A stretch of DNA of 64,000 nucleotides from Batrachochytrium dendrobatidis JAM81 (Eukaryota; Chytridiomycota; Chytridiomycetes; Rhizophydiales). The number at the start of each line of letters is the position of its first letter. Positions within the stretch are counted from its first letter, which is position 1. Below the pieces are notes generated by a model. That model worked only from the letters and a program-made list of their open reading frames with translations. It did not search any database and was not told the DNA's origin. Shown piece by piece: positions 12,972 through 23,162 of this stretch. The position numbers and the translations under genes are program-made. The DNA is taken from positions 296,383 through 360,382 of the forward strand of contig NW_006281115.1 in the NCBI RefSeq assembly GCF_000203795.2, read 5' to 3'.

Positions 12972-13545
12972 TACAGCCATATTTCACGTAAAAGCACTTG
13001 GATTTATCCTGCAGTAATTATCTTGGAATAATAGTTGAATATTCTTGTTTTCTTACCACAGATTGACTTGAATAAACATCTTTAGTGTTTGTAATTGCTT
13101 GACGCAGAAACCCATTTTTTATTGTACTCGAGTTTTATACACGATTCAAGAATGAACAATATGTAACTCCAACCATCGTGTCGTTTGTTGAATGGTTGAT
13201 GGCACATGTCTAATCAAATAGTTGTTTTGTGGAATGAAATGTCTAGAATAATATGCGTGTTTGGGAATGTTGCATGTCATTGTTTAACAAGTTTTGACAA
13301 CTTTCTTGTTTAATCTCCAAACACACTGATCATCATATAATAAATTATAGTTTCAAACTAATGTGTTTAAATGTGTACTTTTGTATTTGCTTGCATAATC
13401 ATACATTGTACGATCATCAGATGCATTCATTACAATCCAGACATCGAGTCTACTGTCCAGATATTGTCAACAAAAGCCTGGATATCTTCATTGTCAATAT
13501 GTCACTCACAAGAGTTGGTTTTTGTACATAAACCTATTTTCTAAA
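12972..13545 (+). repeat. Dispersed repeat family, copy B (most complete copy)
   Basis: Lies between CLASP and the ABCC gene and is the longest copy in the window. It begins with a TTCACGTAAAA block and GGATTTATCCTGCAG, both shared with 34,562-34,620 and 37,888-37,945, and runs on through the part shared with copy A (1-470). Order of blocks is the same in all plus-oriented copies. No coding capacity is conserved. The remaining 13,546-13,719 is AT-rich, with nothing recognised apart from likely 3' end sequence of the ABCC gene. Confidence 0.75.
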
Positions 13546-13719
13546 CAATGATTCCAAAAACTACATTATTATCTAGTAAGATTGGCACTCATAAAACATG
13601 ACCGATTGTGTATTTCAACTTATTTAATACTCCATTATATATGTATACAACTGTAAAATTCATCAACTTTATTTGAGTACAAAATAATGTTTATCAGTTT
13701 AATAATACATTGCAGCAAA

Positions 13720-16700
13720 CTATTCGTCATAATTAAAATAGTGCTCAGATGCCACCTGTCTGATGATTGCAGCATTGACAGCTCCAGTAGCACTCACTAG
13801 ATCGCTAAACACTGACTCTTTACGACCAAGAAGAACATGAGGTGCATCAAACTCTACAGCAACGCCTTCATCAAGCACTAGCACTCGATCAAAAGCAGCA
13901 ATCGTGTTGAGCCGATGTGCAATACTTAATACTGTCGTGTCTTTGAAAAGCGTTTCAATCGAGTCTTGGATACGAGAATCGGCCACAGAATCAACTGATG
14001 CAGTGGCTTCATCCATGATCAGAAGTTTTGGCTTGGCTAGAATCGCTTTGCAAAGACACATGAGTTGACGTTGACCGACTGACATATTGTTACCGTTTTC
14101 AAGAATAGGATCTTCGAGCTTTTCACCAAGTGCCGAAACGTATTCTTTAAGACCAACCATTTCCAACGCTTTCCAGATTTCACTGTCCGAGTACTTGGAT
14201 TGCATGCTCAAATTGGATCGAATAGTACCCCTAAACAAGATAGGTTCTTGAGGAATAATCTGTATGTTGGATCGAAGAGTATCTAGTCCGAGAGTAGCAA
14301 TATTGATGCCATCTATTTCGATAATTCCTTGGTTGGGCTCCATGATACGACACAAAATAGACATGAGCGTGGATTTACCAGAACCAGTACGACCAACAAC
14401 ACCAACTTTCTCTCCAGGGATAATGTTTATGGAAAGATCCTTGATCACAAGGTAGTCTGGACGATTAGGATATGAAACTTTAAGACTATTGATAGAAACA
14501 GCACCGTGTGATGGCCAAGTACCATTTTTGGGATCGTTGGGCAGCGAACGCGCAGCTTCTTTGGGCAACTCATGAGCATAGTAGTTGAGACGCTCGACAG
14601 AGTTGAACGATGCTTCAATTTGACTAATCAGCTGCATAAGCGCATTCAATGATTCCCCAATTGATAATCCAGAAATCAATGCAACACCCAATGAGGAAGG
14701 ATGGGACACATTGGTAGCTGCAAGTATCAGCAGAACAAAAATCACAAGTACAGTGAGCATGTCAAGTCTGAACCCAAGCCAGAACTGCGCGCTGGACATG
14801 ATCATTGTGGATGAATTTGACATGTCTACTTTTAGTCGGGCTTGCTCAATAAACTGCTTCTGCATTCCAAACGCCTTGATGGAATCTACGCCAGTTAATG
14901 ATTCAGAAATATGCGAGAGCAGTGGTGATTTCATGATGGATGACAGTCGCTTGAGCTCACGATACGATGTAGTGAAGTATTGAAACATGCTATATGCATA
15001 ATAGGAAAAGACTGAAAATTGAACTAAATTGTATAATCAGAATCAAACACTGATTAGTAAAAGCGTGCTGACATTAAGAATCACAAGCCAAAACTTACGT
15101 AAAAGATAGCTAGAAGAATAGGCTACAATAATGATACTTGAAACAAAAGTCACCAAGTTGCCACTGATATTAATAAAAGGCATAGCCATATTCATATCAA
15201 GAGAGCGAACATCAACTGTCATTCGGTTAAGAATACGTCCAACGGGCTGGCTATCAAAGAAACTCATTGGCGCCTTCATCAAACCATTGAGAGCCAGATT
15301 GTGGAAAATCACTGATGCTCTATACGTAGCAAAGAAAATAAACCCGGATACAAGGCAAAACGTTATAGCATCTAGAGCACCAATGATCGCGTAATAGTTT
15401 CGATAATCTTTTTGCGAGAGATGAAGCTTGTCATTTGTCCAAAGTGCAAGGTAGATGCGAGAGAAAGTAGTCAAAAGCAATCCAACAGCTACCATCATAC
15501 AGCAAAATGCGACTATGGTTTTCCCGCAAGAAGCAAAGTAAGAACTAAGGGTTGCTTTGCTGACTCGCCCAACCCGACGATCCTCATCCACAGCGTTTTC
15601 ATTTTGATACTTTGCAGTTCTTCCAATAGTACTGGCATTGGGATCAGCTGTGTTAACAGCTAGGTTGCTTTTCTCTGCATCGTCAACGTGATAGTTTTTC
15701 ATGAGATCAGAAAGACCGCTGTTAGACTTGGACATCAGCTCCCTGAATGTTCCGCTTTCTAAGATACGACCATTCTTTAGCAAAACAATCATGTCGACTT
15801 TGGGGAGTAGGTGAAGTTGATGGGTGGCAAGGATAACGGTTTTCTTCCTAAGTGTGCCGCGAATAGCATTGTCAAATACATCTTTTCCAACATGAGCATC
15901 AAGCGCAGCAATGGGATCATCGAGAAGGTAAATATCAGCATCATGAGCAATAGCACGAGCAAGAGCAACGCGAGATTTTTGACCGCCTGACAAGTTGATG
16001 CCTTTTTCGCCAATCCGAGTGCCAAGACCGTTTGGCATCAGTTCCAGATCGTGTTCAAGGCAGGAAGCAGACACGGCTTTTTGGAGATTTAAACGAGCTG
16101 AATCGTTTCCAAAAAGAATATTGTCTTCAATGGTACCGCTTTGAATCCATGGTTCCTGAGCACAGTAGGCGACAGAGCCATACATGGTAGAGCTGCCACT
16201 AGTTTTGCGCATTCCACCAACAAGAGCAGAAAGAAAAGAACTTTTGCCACTTCCAACAGATCCAACAACTGCAACGCAAGCACCATGAGGAATGCGTAAA
16301 GTTATCCTTTCGAGTGAAAACGGAGCAGCTTTTTGAGATTCTGAAAGAGCTGGACTAAACTTGACTTTCTTTGTTGACTCGGTACCCACTTTTTTGTCAT
16401 CCGCCTTGACCGACTCCCAAGTGAATGTAGCATTGACAAATTCGAGCGCACTACCATTGGGAGTTTGATTAGAGGGGAGAATAACAGTTTCCTCATTGGG
16501 TCGAGTTTCTTCAGCAATTATAAAAGACCTGACGCGTTTGAACGATACCCCGAATTGCAAAACTGAAGCAAATTGAGAGACAATGGACCCCGATGGTCCT
16601 AAAAGTGCATCAAACAATGCCAAGCCACCAAAAATATTCTCAGCAGTGATAGGGTATCCTAGCGTAGCGTACACCATGATTGACGCGGTAGGCACAAGAT

Positions 16701-17883
16701 TCTGCTGGATAATAATGGCGCTGAATAACCAAACAAGCATGGTGGTCAATTTGCTCAAACCCGATAGCTGATTCAAGCGCGATGCATTAATGGTTTTAAG
16801 GAAAATAGATTCAATGGCTTGGAACTTGATGATCTTGATACCGTACAAGAACTCACGAATGATTTTTGTGCGATCGTCCATTGCAGCCATGTAGTTTTTG
16901 AATTGATTAGCCAAAAATGGAGCAGCGACCAATTGACCGAGAGTAAGGCCGAGATAAACACCAACAGCAACCCATGTAGCATATCCAAAGACACGAGAAA
17001 TATAGTAGAGAGCAAGACCAATTTGAACAGCATCAGCCAAAAGATTGTTCAGACCGATGGGGAATCCAACAATTGCTTCGGCATCCGCAGTGGCAAGCGT
17101 GTTGATTTTTCCTTCAGAAAATTCTTGACGAGATTTGGTAGAAATATAGAGCGATTTCGAGTAAATTGCATCCACCAGCGTAGAATTCATCTTGATGCTA
17201 AGGTTAATTTGGAGCGATCGAATAAGAAAAATAACAAGTACATAGACAAGCTGCATTGAAAACAAAGTCATTGTAACGACATATCGATTGGTGTGAATTA
17301 AACCATCCGTGCTAGCAGAAGGATCATTTTGAAGTTGCAACACTCGGAGAATTTGAGGGATCATGAGAGGACGAGCGATATTTAAAAAAACAAGAACTGC
17401 AGTCAAGAACAAAATCAATAGACTGAAAAGATTGAATTCGTGTTAGTGTTTAGAAACAAGTGGTGATGAGACTAAAATTGATTGAATACTTACAATGGCA
17501 GGAAAAAGGCAGCAACCATAGATTTACCGAAACTAGGCAGTGGTACGTTTTTTGGGTCAGCATAATGAGAGCGGAGTTTTTTCCAAAATGGTGCAAGATG
17601 GCGAGCAGTGGCAGCAGTTTTGTCATTGTTGCTAAGTTCGGGAAGATCCTATAGGGGTTAAAATGAAACCAAAGTATTAATACTTGATTTGGGGGTAAAC
17701 CAAAGAAAAAGTAACCCAAAATACCTTTTCTTGAAGCGGGGTTATCCTTCCTAGACGCAGAATTGGAGTGACCCAAGACAAAGTTATAAACGAAAAAATA
17801 TTTCGTTTAATCTGCGGAAGTTTAGGGATCGGTTTAGGTACCTCGGGAGGAGAGGCAGCTTTGGATTGGTTGAAAAAACCCAT
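13720..17883 (-). CDS. ABC transporter, ABCC (MRP) subfamily, short form
   Basis: Four exons, about 1,340 residues, start at 17,883. Full-size exporters of this subfamily move glutathione conjugates and other organic anions across vacuolar or plasma membranes using ATP. Order: N-terminal cytosolic segment, TMD1, NBD1, TMD2, NBD2. There is no TMD0 extension, so it resembles the short MRPs. NBD1 has GSVGSGKSS (Walker A, near 16,250), LSGGQKSR and a Walker B ending LLDDP, with Asp in place of the catalytic Glu, as usual for ABCC NBD1. NBD2 has GRTGSGKST (near 14,380), MSVGQRQL and LLIMDEATASVD with an intact Glu, so only the second site should hydrolyse efficiently. The exon 3 to exon 4 junction (about 15,100 to 15,030) keeps a helix in frame. 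Substrate cannot be told. Confidence 0.94.
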
Positions 17884-18255
17884 TACACAGAAACAAAGGT
17901 TGGAGGATAGTGATGTTGAGTGAGCAGTTATTTTGAGGATGCTATGCTGGGATTAATGCTTTATATACTCATTTAACTATCCTAGAGAATTCAACAGTAA
18001 CGTTGGCGATTTCTGATTGGTTCGGTGCGAGATTGCCACGTATCACACTTGACAGGGTTGAATTAGCTTATAAAATGTATGCATTATTGGACCCGTAAGT
18101 GATGAGTTTAACGATTACAGTATAATGAATTGTGGGGTTGCATTGATTTCCACTCAATGTTCATTCATTTCAACATCCTTCAATTCAGCCAGTATTTGGC
18201 CGTACAAGACATTTGTCTGCCATTCTATTTGATGTAATTTAATTAGCCGTGTTGA
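17884..18255. other. Intergenic: upstream of ABCC gene, downstream of unknown gene
   Basis: This 372-bp gap carries the promoter of the minus-strand ABCC gene and the 3' flank of the minus-strand gene ending at 18,256. A TTTATATAC block sits near 17,962. No repeat copy, ORF or RNA gene was recognised. Confidence 0.5.
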
Positions 18256-19141
18256 CTAAACTCCGCCAATACAATCATAAACAACTCCGGGTACCTTCTG
18301 GCCTCCACCAGTTCCTTCTAAAAACAGTTGATTTTTAAAATTAGTAAAAAGCGTTTCAACAATTATGGGATGGTCTGTAGGCTGAATAATTACTTGAAGA
18401 TATTCCTTCCGAGTCTGAAGTTTGTGTAGTTGGGTTTTGAGATAGTTTACTCCTACAAATACTAGATTGGATTCTTAATATGTATATTAAAGTATCAAGG
18501 TTATGCGATTAGAATACCAAATTTTCCAGGAGTCTGAGGTTCGTCCAAGTTGATGGAGTGAGTCTTGCACTCATGCTTCTTGATTATGCCCTCGAGATTG
18601 TTTTGGTGATATTCTTCTGATCTGATACAGACTTTAAAGTATAAATGAGTAAGATTGAAAGGATTATGCAGTAGGACTAATTAACATATTTGAATAGAAT
18701 TCACTTGCATTGGTTGACATGTGTTAGCAAAGAAGCCAGTTGAAGACAGCAGTTTCTGATCTCATCCGAGTCACGAGATTTTGACTTTAATTTTGTGAGT
18801 GTGTCTCCCAACTGAATGGAAGCAATTTTCTCAATAACATGCAGTTGAGAAGTGATGGATGATCTAATTCAAGCATACATTCAAGTAAGATAATATTGAA
18901 CAGTTTAAATGAGTTAATATTTGTAATTGACTTGCATGGCAGTAATCCAATTATCAGAAACCAAGACAGCAGTTGAGTCATGTAATTCAGTTAGTTGAGC
19001 AGCAATGAATTGAAACTGATTGAAGAGCATTTTATTCTTGAGTTTATTCTGTAATTCAATTTTTAATTCAATTTTTAATCCAATTTTTAATTTATTCTTC
19101 AAGTGTCGATTGTCGTTTAGAATTGGTTTGTCATTCATCAA
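18256..19141 (-). CDS. Unrecognised small coiled-coil-like protein, multi-exon
   Basis: I do not recognise this family. Four coding exons can be chained on the minus strand. Exon 1 starts at 19,141 (two adjacent Met codons; an internal Met at 19,029 is an alternative), is Lys/Leu/Ile-rich and ends at a donor near 18,935. Exon 2 (about 18,860-18,710) contains VIEKIASIQLGDTLTKLKSK. Exon 3 (about 18,625-18,525) starts after a TATCAG acceptor and contains KKHECKTHSINLDEP. Exon 4 (about 18,450 to the stop at 18,256) has a helix LKTQLHKLQTRKEY and a final Gly-rich GTGGGQKVPG. The phase of the exon 1/exon 2 junction is uncertain: the most obvious acceptor is out of frame and the in-frame one is weaker. 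The overall pattern (short helical protein) would fit a small complex subunit, but that is a guess. Shares a short promoter with GGC1. Confidence 0.5.
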
Positions 19142-19229
19142 ATCTGTTTTTATTCAAAGTTTAAATTCGACTTTTTCATCAAATTTAGTAAAAACTTTTT
19201 CAAATTCGATTTGCAAACATCAGATCTCA
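19142..19229. promoter_or_regulatory. Shared promoter between unknown gene and GGC1
   Basis: Only 88 bp separate the two divergent start codons. The segment is AT-rich with runs of T and A. If the unknown gene starts at 19,029 instead, the gap is 200 bp. No specific factor site recognised. Confidence 0.45.
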
Positions 19230-20708
19230 ATGAGTCCATCAGCCTCGTCCAGTAGCAAGGAATCTGGCACTGCTAGACTCTTGGGTGCTGCAACTTCTGG
19301 AATCCTTGAACTTCTTGGATTTCATCCTATTGATACAGTTGCTAAACGACTCATGAACAATCAAACAAAGGTTTGTTATCGTCTTGATCCCTTATTGACA
19401 CTTGATATCACTCGCATGAATTTACAATATAATAATGTTTCAATGGGCTAACTGATCATAATTTTTACTGAATTACTCTAGGCTGTTGGTCAACACACTT
19501 TTCCTGAGCGTATGGCAGAGCTAAACAAAGTCATCTTCAAGGTCTGTTTAGAAACTATCGACTCCTTTTGTCAATTGATGCTGTTTTCATCTGCAGTGTA
19601 ACTTTAGTGTCATGATGAACAATCATTGCATATTGAACCATGAATCATTAAAACACATTCTGAAATTCTGATCCGTTTTGAAAACGATCGCCATTGCCGA
19701 CACTAATATACAACCATTTGTGCTACTCCATCTATTGTTTAGGATGCTGCATCAAAAGGAACCTTTAAAAAATACTTGTCCTTGTTTCCAGGTCTTGGGT
19801 TTGCTGCTGGATACAAAATCATGCAGCGTATCTACAAATTCGGTGGTCAACCATATGTCAATGAATACTTGAACAACAACCACAAAAAATCATTTCAGTC
19901 TGCATTCGGAGATGCTCATGCCAAGACAATTATTCATGCTACTGCTGGAAGGTATGTTTTATACGGGCTGATTTAAATTGTTTCAAAGGCTTACTCTGGT
20001 CTTTTTATTGCTGCAATCATATAGCATGATTGGTATTGGTGAAATTGTTCTTTTGCCATTGGATGCTCTCAAAATTAAAATGCAAACCAATGCAGGAAGC
20101 TACTCTGGCCAATCAGTCGTTCAGATTATTCGCCAGGAAGGCTGGGGTTTATATCGTGGAGCAACATGGACTGCTGCTCGAAATGCTCCTGGATCATTCG
20201 CTCTTTTTGGTGGATCTGCCATTGTTAAAGAGTATTTGTTTAAACTCGAAGATTACAACAAGGCCACCTTTTTACAAAACTTTGTTGCTTCAATCAGTGG
20301 TGCCATGGCTTCTATCACCATATCTGCACCTGTAAGTCAAATATTTGATCATCCACCATTGTGTTATCATCTAACCATTGCTGCCTTTTTCATTATAATA
20401 GTTGGATGTTATCAAAACCCGTATCCAGGCAAAAACTGCCTCGCAAGCACAGGGTGGATGGACAATTGTCAAAGAAATGGCAATGAAGGAAGGCTTTGGA
20501 TCATTCTTCAAGGTAAACTCAATTCCTATTCATATGATTTTTAATTGTAAAAATTCTAATCACCAACCTATTTTGATCCAAACTTGAAATAACACTTCTA
20601 TAGGGACTTACGCCAAAGATTCTAGTTGTTGGCCCAAAACTTATTTTCAGTTTTACTGTCGCCCAACAGCTTATCCCTTACTTTGATGGATTGATCAAGA
20701 ATTGCTAA
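19230..20708 (+). CDS. GGC1: Mitochondrial GTP/GDP carrier
   Basis: Mitochondrial carrier of the SLC25 type, which exchanges GTP for GDP across the inner membrane and in yeast is needed for mitochondrial iron balance and nucleotide supply. Coding exons start at 19,230 and continue at about 19,483, 19,743, 20,025, 20,402 and 20,604, ending at 20,708. The three carrier signatures are HPIDTVAKR, LPLDALKIK and APLDVIKTR. Segments close to yeast Ggc1 are FPGLGFAAGYKIMQR, GIGEIVLLPLDALK, WTAARNAPGSFALFG and GLTPKILVVGPKLIFSF. The length (about 300 residues) is as expected. The start is the first Met of a Ser-rich segment preceding GTARLLGAATSGI. Its promoter is shared with the divergent gene at 18,256-19,141. 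A repeat unit follows 130 bp downstream. Confidence 0.95.
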
Positions 20709-20840
20709 TGAATTTATGCTTTACATACTTGATCTATGCATTCAATCTACATGTGAATGGGTTTTTGAAATTCCAACAAAATAAACATGAACCCCTTTAC
20801 TTTTCATGAGTCTTTGTAGTGGTTTTACAAAAACTTGACT

Positions 20841-21202
20841 AAACATTACAATATTGTCTGATTGGCATGAAAACAAGTTGTATTTTCGAGACTTGTAATC
20901 TTTAGTTTGTTGGATTAGAACGCGAATGATATTTTAAAATACAAGTGTTTTTGACAACATCAAAACAATCCAACTCAATATCTGGATTACAATATATGAA
21001 TCTGAGTTTAAACTTGGTGATCGTGCAATGTACGATAATGTCAGTTTAAAATCATAGTTTGATTGTATGATGAATATTGTACTGAGTGATGAGTTGAAAA
21101 CATCAATTAAAGTTGATTCTAATATAAGAAACAGCAAACATTCAGCAATTGTTTATTCCAAAACAAAAGTCACGACAGAATGAAAGTGTTTCTTTGGCAT
21201 GA
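20841..21202 (-). repeat. 362-bp direct repeat, left copy (dispersed family, reverse orientation)
   Basis: Almost identical to 22,316-22,677 (offset 1,475 bp); only a handful of mismatches were seen, for example CGAG/CAAG and TTAGAACGCG/TTAAAATGCG. Reverse-complemented, it aligns with 190-420 of copy A (blocks GATCACCAAGTTTAAAC and CATTGTAC). It lies 38 bp upstream of the PSMG4 start, so it probably forms part of that promoter or 5' leader. Confidence 0.9.
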
Positions 21203-21240
21203 CAAATCTAATTTTGACCAACTCGACAAACTTGTAAACC

Positions 21241-21965
21241 ATGACAATCACTACTGCTGATCATACTATGTTTGAAAAGTTCAAACTAGCTCAGGTTCAT
21301 CAATGCTGCGAACAGCTAAACTCTGAGCTTCCTCCTGTTGCTTACCAGATCATCACTATGACTGATTCACTGTTTATCTGGGTTGGTCAAGGTGATGATG
21401 CTGTCAACTCTACTAGCCATTCACAAGATCAACAACAATCTGCTGTTGAGACAGGCAGGCTTGAGCAACTGGCTGTAGCCATGCTTCATGGCTCGGTAAA
21501 TATGTTATTTCATTACTATAATATACTAGCATTTGATACTCAACTCATACTGGCTTGGCTATTTGATTCACCTTGTAGCAAACTATTTCTTCAACGCTTC
21601 TTTGTCCAACTCTGGAAGGCCATAGTGAAAATATTGCCAAGAGACTAGGTAGACTACTCTAGAATATATGTTTGAATGACTTGTGGAAATAGAAACCTAA
21701 TATTATGCTTTGGGATAATTGGAAATCATTAGCAAGCAGATTCAAAATGCAAGTATTCATGAGTATGGGTCTTGGAATAATGTATGAGCAAACACTGCCA
21801 TTGATTGAGCGTAGATTACATGTGCTTCTTAGAGAAGCAATCGACTCGTCCGCTTCAGGCTCTGTATCCATTCAAGACACTCAGCATCACTCTTTGGCTG
21901 CAAAGTCTGAAAGTGATCATGCCAAAACCTTGACAACTTCAGAAACTACAACTGTATCTAGATGA
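21241..21965 (+). CDS. PSMG4: Proteasome assembly chaperone 4 (PSMG4/PAC4-like)
   Basis: Three exons: 21,241-21,495, 21,579-21,648 and 21,733-21,965; intron phases 0 and 1 join cleanly, giving about 185 residues. PSMG4 pairs with PSMG3 to help assemble the alpha ring of the 20S proteasome. The conserved strand ITMTDSLFIWVG is in exon 1, followed by LAVAMLHG; exon 2 carries the small-residue segment that ends AKRL; exon 3 begins SRFKMQVFMSMGL, which corresponds to the conserved QVFVSYNL strand, and then has an acidic/basic helix. A Gln/Ser-rich insert (exon 1) and a Ser/Thr-rich tail make it longer than the human protein (123 residues). The whole gene sits between two near-identical 362-bp direct repeats. 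Confidence 0.82.
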
Positions 21966-22315
21966 GTATGGACATTATAACCCAGTGCAACTTTTATATT
22001 CAAATCCCATTTTGATTAAATATATTTCGTGTTTAATGCAACCATACTATTTTTAAAGCCATGGAATGCTAAGTAGTGCAGTCATCTCAAAATAGTATAC
22101 TTGGCTGGGTTGGGTTAGATTCATTGACAACATTCACGACCTGGAAATACAGTAATGAAACAGTAATTCAAAATTGCCACTCATTGCAGTCTGTATGCAA
22201 ATTAGATGCTTGGATTTCGTGGCAAATTGGCCATATTCATGTAAAATGCAATTCCAAGTGTCAATACATAAAAATAATCTTGATGTTTGTTCAATCTTTG
22301 GCTTTCCTTTTATCC

Positions 22316-22677
22316 AAACATTACAATATTGTCTGATTGGCATGAAAACAAGTTGTATTTTCAAGACTTGTAATCTTTAGTTTGTTGGATTAAAATGCGA
22401 ATGATATTTTAAAATACAAGTGTTTTTGACAACATCAAAACAATCCAACTCAATATCTGGATTACAATATATGAATCTGAGTTTAAACTTGGTGATCGTG
22501 CAATGTACGATAATGTCAGTTTAAAATCATAGTTTGATTGTATGATGAATATTGTACTGAGTGATGAGTTGAAAACATCAATTAAAGTTGATTCTAATAT
22601 AAGAAACAGCAAACATTCAGCAATTGTTTATTCCAAAACAAAAGTTACGACAGGATGCAAGTGTTTCTTTGGCATGA
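22316..22677 (-). repeat. 362-bp direct repeat, right copy
   Basis: Same sequence and orientation as 20,841-21,202. Together with that copy it brackets PSMG4. High identity between the copies suggests a recent duplication or gene conversion, unlike the much more diverged plus-oriented copies elsewhere. The intervening 21,966-22,315 contains no recognised gene. Confidence 0.9.
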
Positions 22678-22777
22678 ATACGGCTGTAAATACGCTGCTG
22701 ATTAGAAACTATTGAATCTCTTGTTTATTATACAGCCATAATGTAGTGTGAATAGCTACAACATACTTTATTGGGTC

Positions 22778-22924
22778 CAATCAAACTCAACACCGCGAAT
22801 TGTTTCAAGTTGGATCGGCATGGGTCCGATTCTTTCAATACGATCGGTGGCCCATTCTTGTAGTACCAAGGACCCATAGCACTCATAACGATCGAATCGA
22901 GATTCATTCATTGGTATGTGGCGC
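22778..22924 (-). other. Short coding-like relic of unknown origin
   Basis: About 49 codons without a stop on the minus strand, ending in TAA at 22,778. The residues (for example LQEWATDRIERIG and IRGVEFDW) look protein-like and loosely recall a helicase-associated-domain repeat. No start, intron chain or partner exon was found. It is probably a fragment of a decayed gene. The rest of 22,678-23,162 contains the promoter of the HMG-box gene and nothing else recognised. Confidence 0.25.
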
Positions 22925-23162
22925 ACTCATTAAGACTAAATTCAATCAGTCTGCTGTTTAAACCATTGCGGCACACCTGTCAGGAATATCTTTGGTTTAA
23001 TTAAATCATTTGAAACCATTTTTCATCAACTTTCATGGTTGTGGGCACATAGTCTTGTTAATATTTAAAAGGACTCGTTGCGTCCACCATTGATAACAGT
23101 CAATCTACATCTGAACCATTCAGTCACCACCACTATAAATCACTACATATTTCCTTTCTATA

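Noticed and set aside
20934..21137. 67-codon minus-strand frame present twice (also 22,409-22,612)
   Set aside because: Carried by the 362-bp direct repeats; the diverged relatives of the repeat do not keep the frame.
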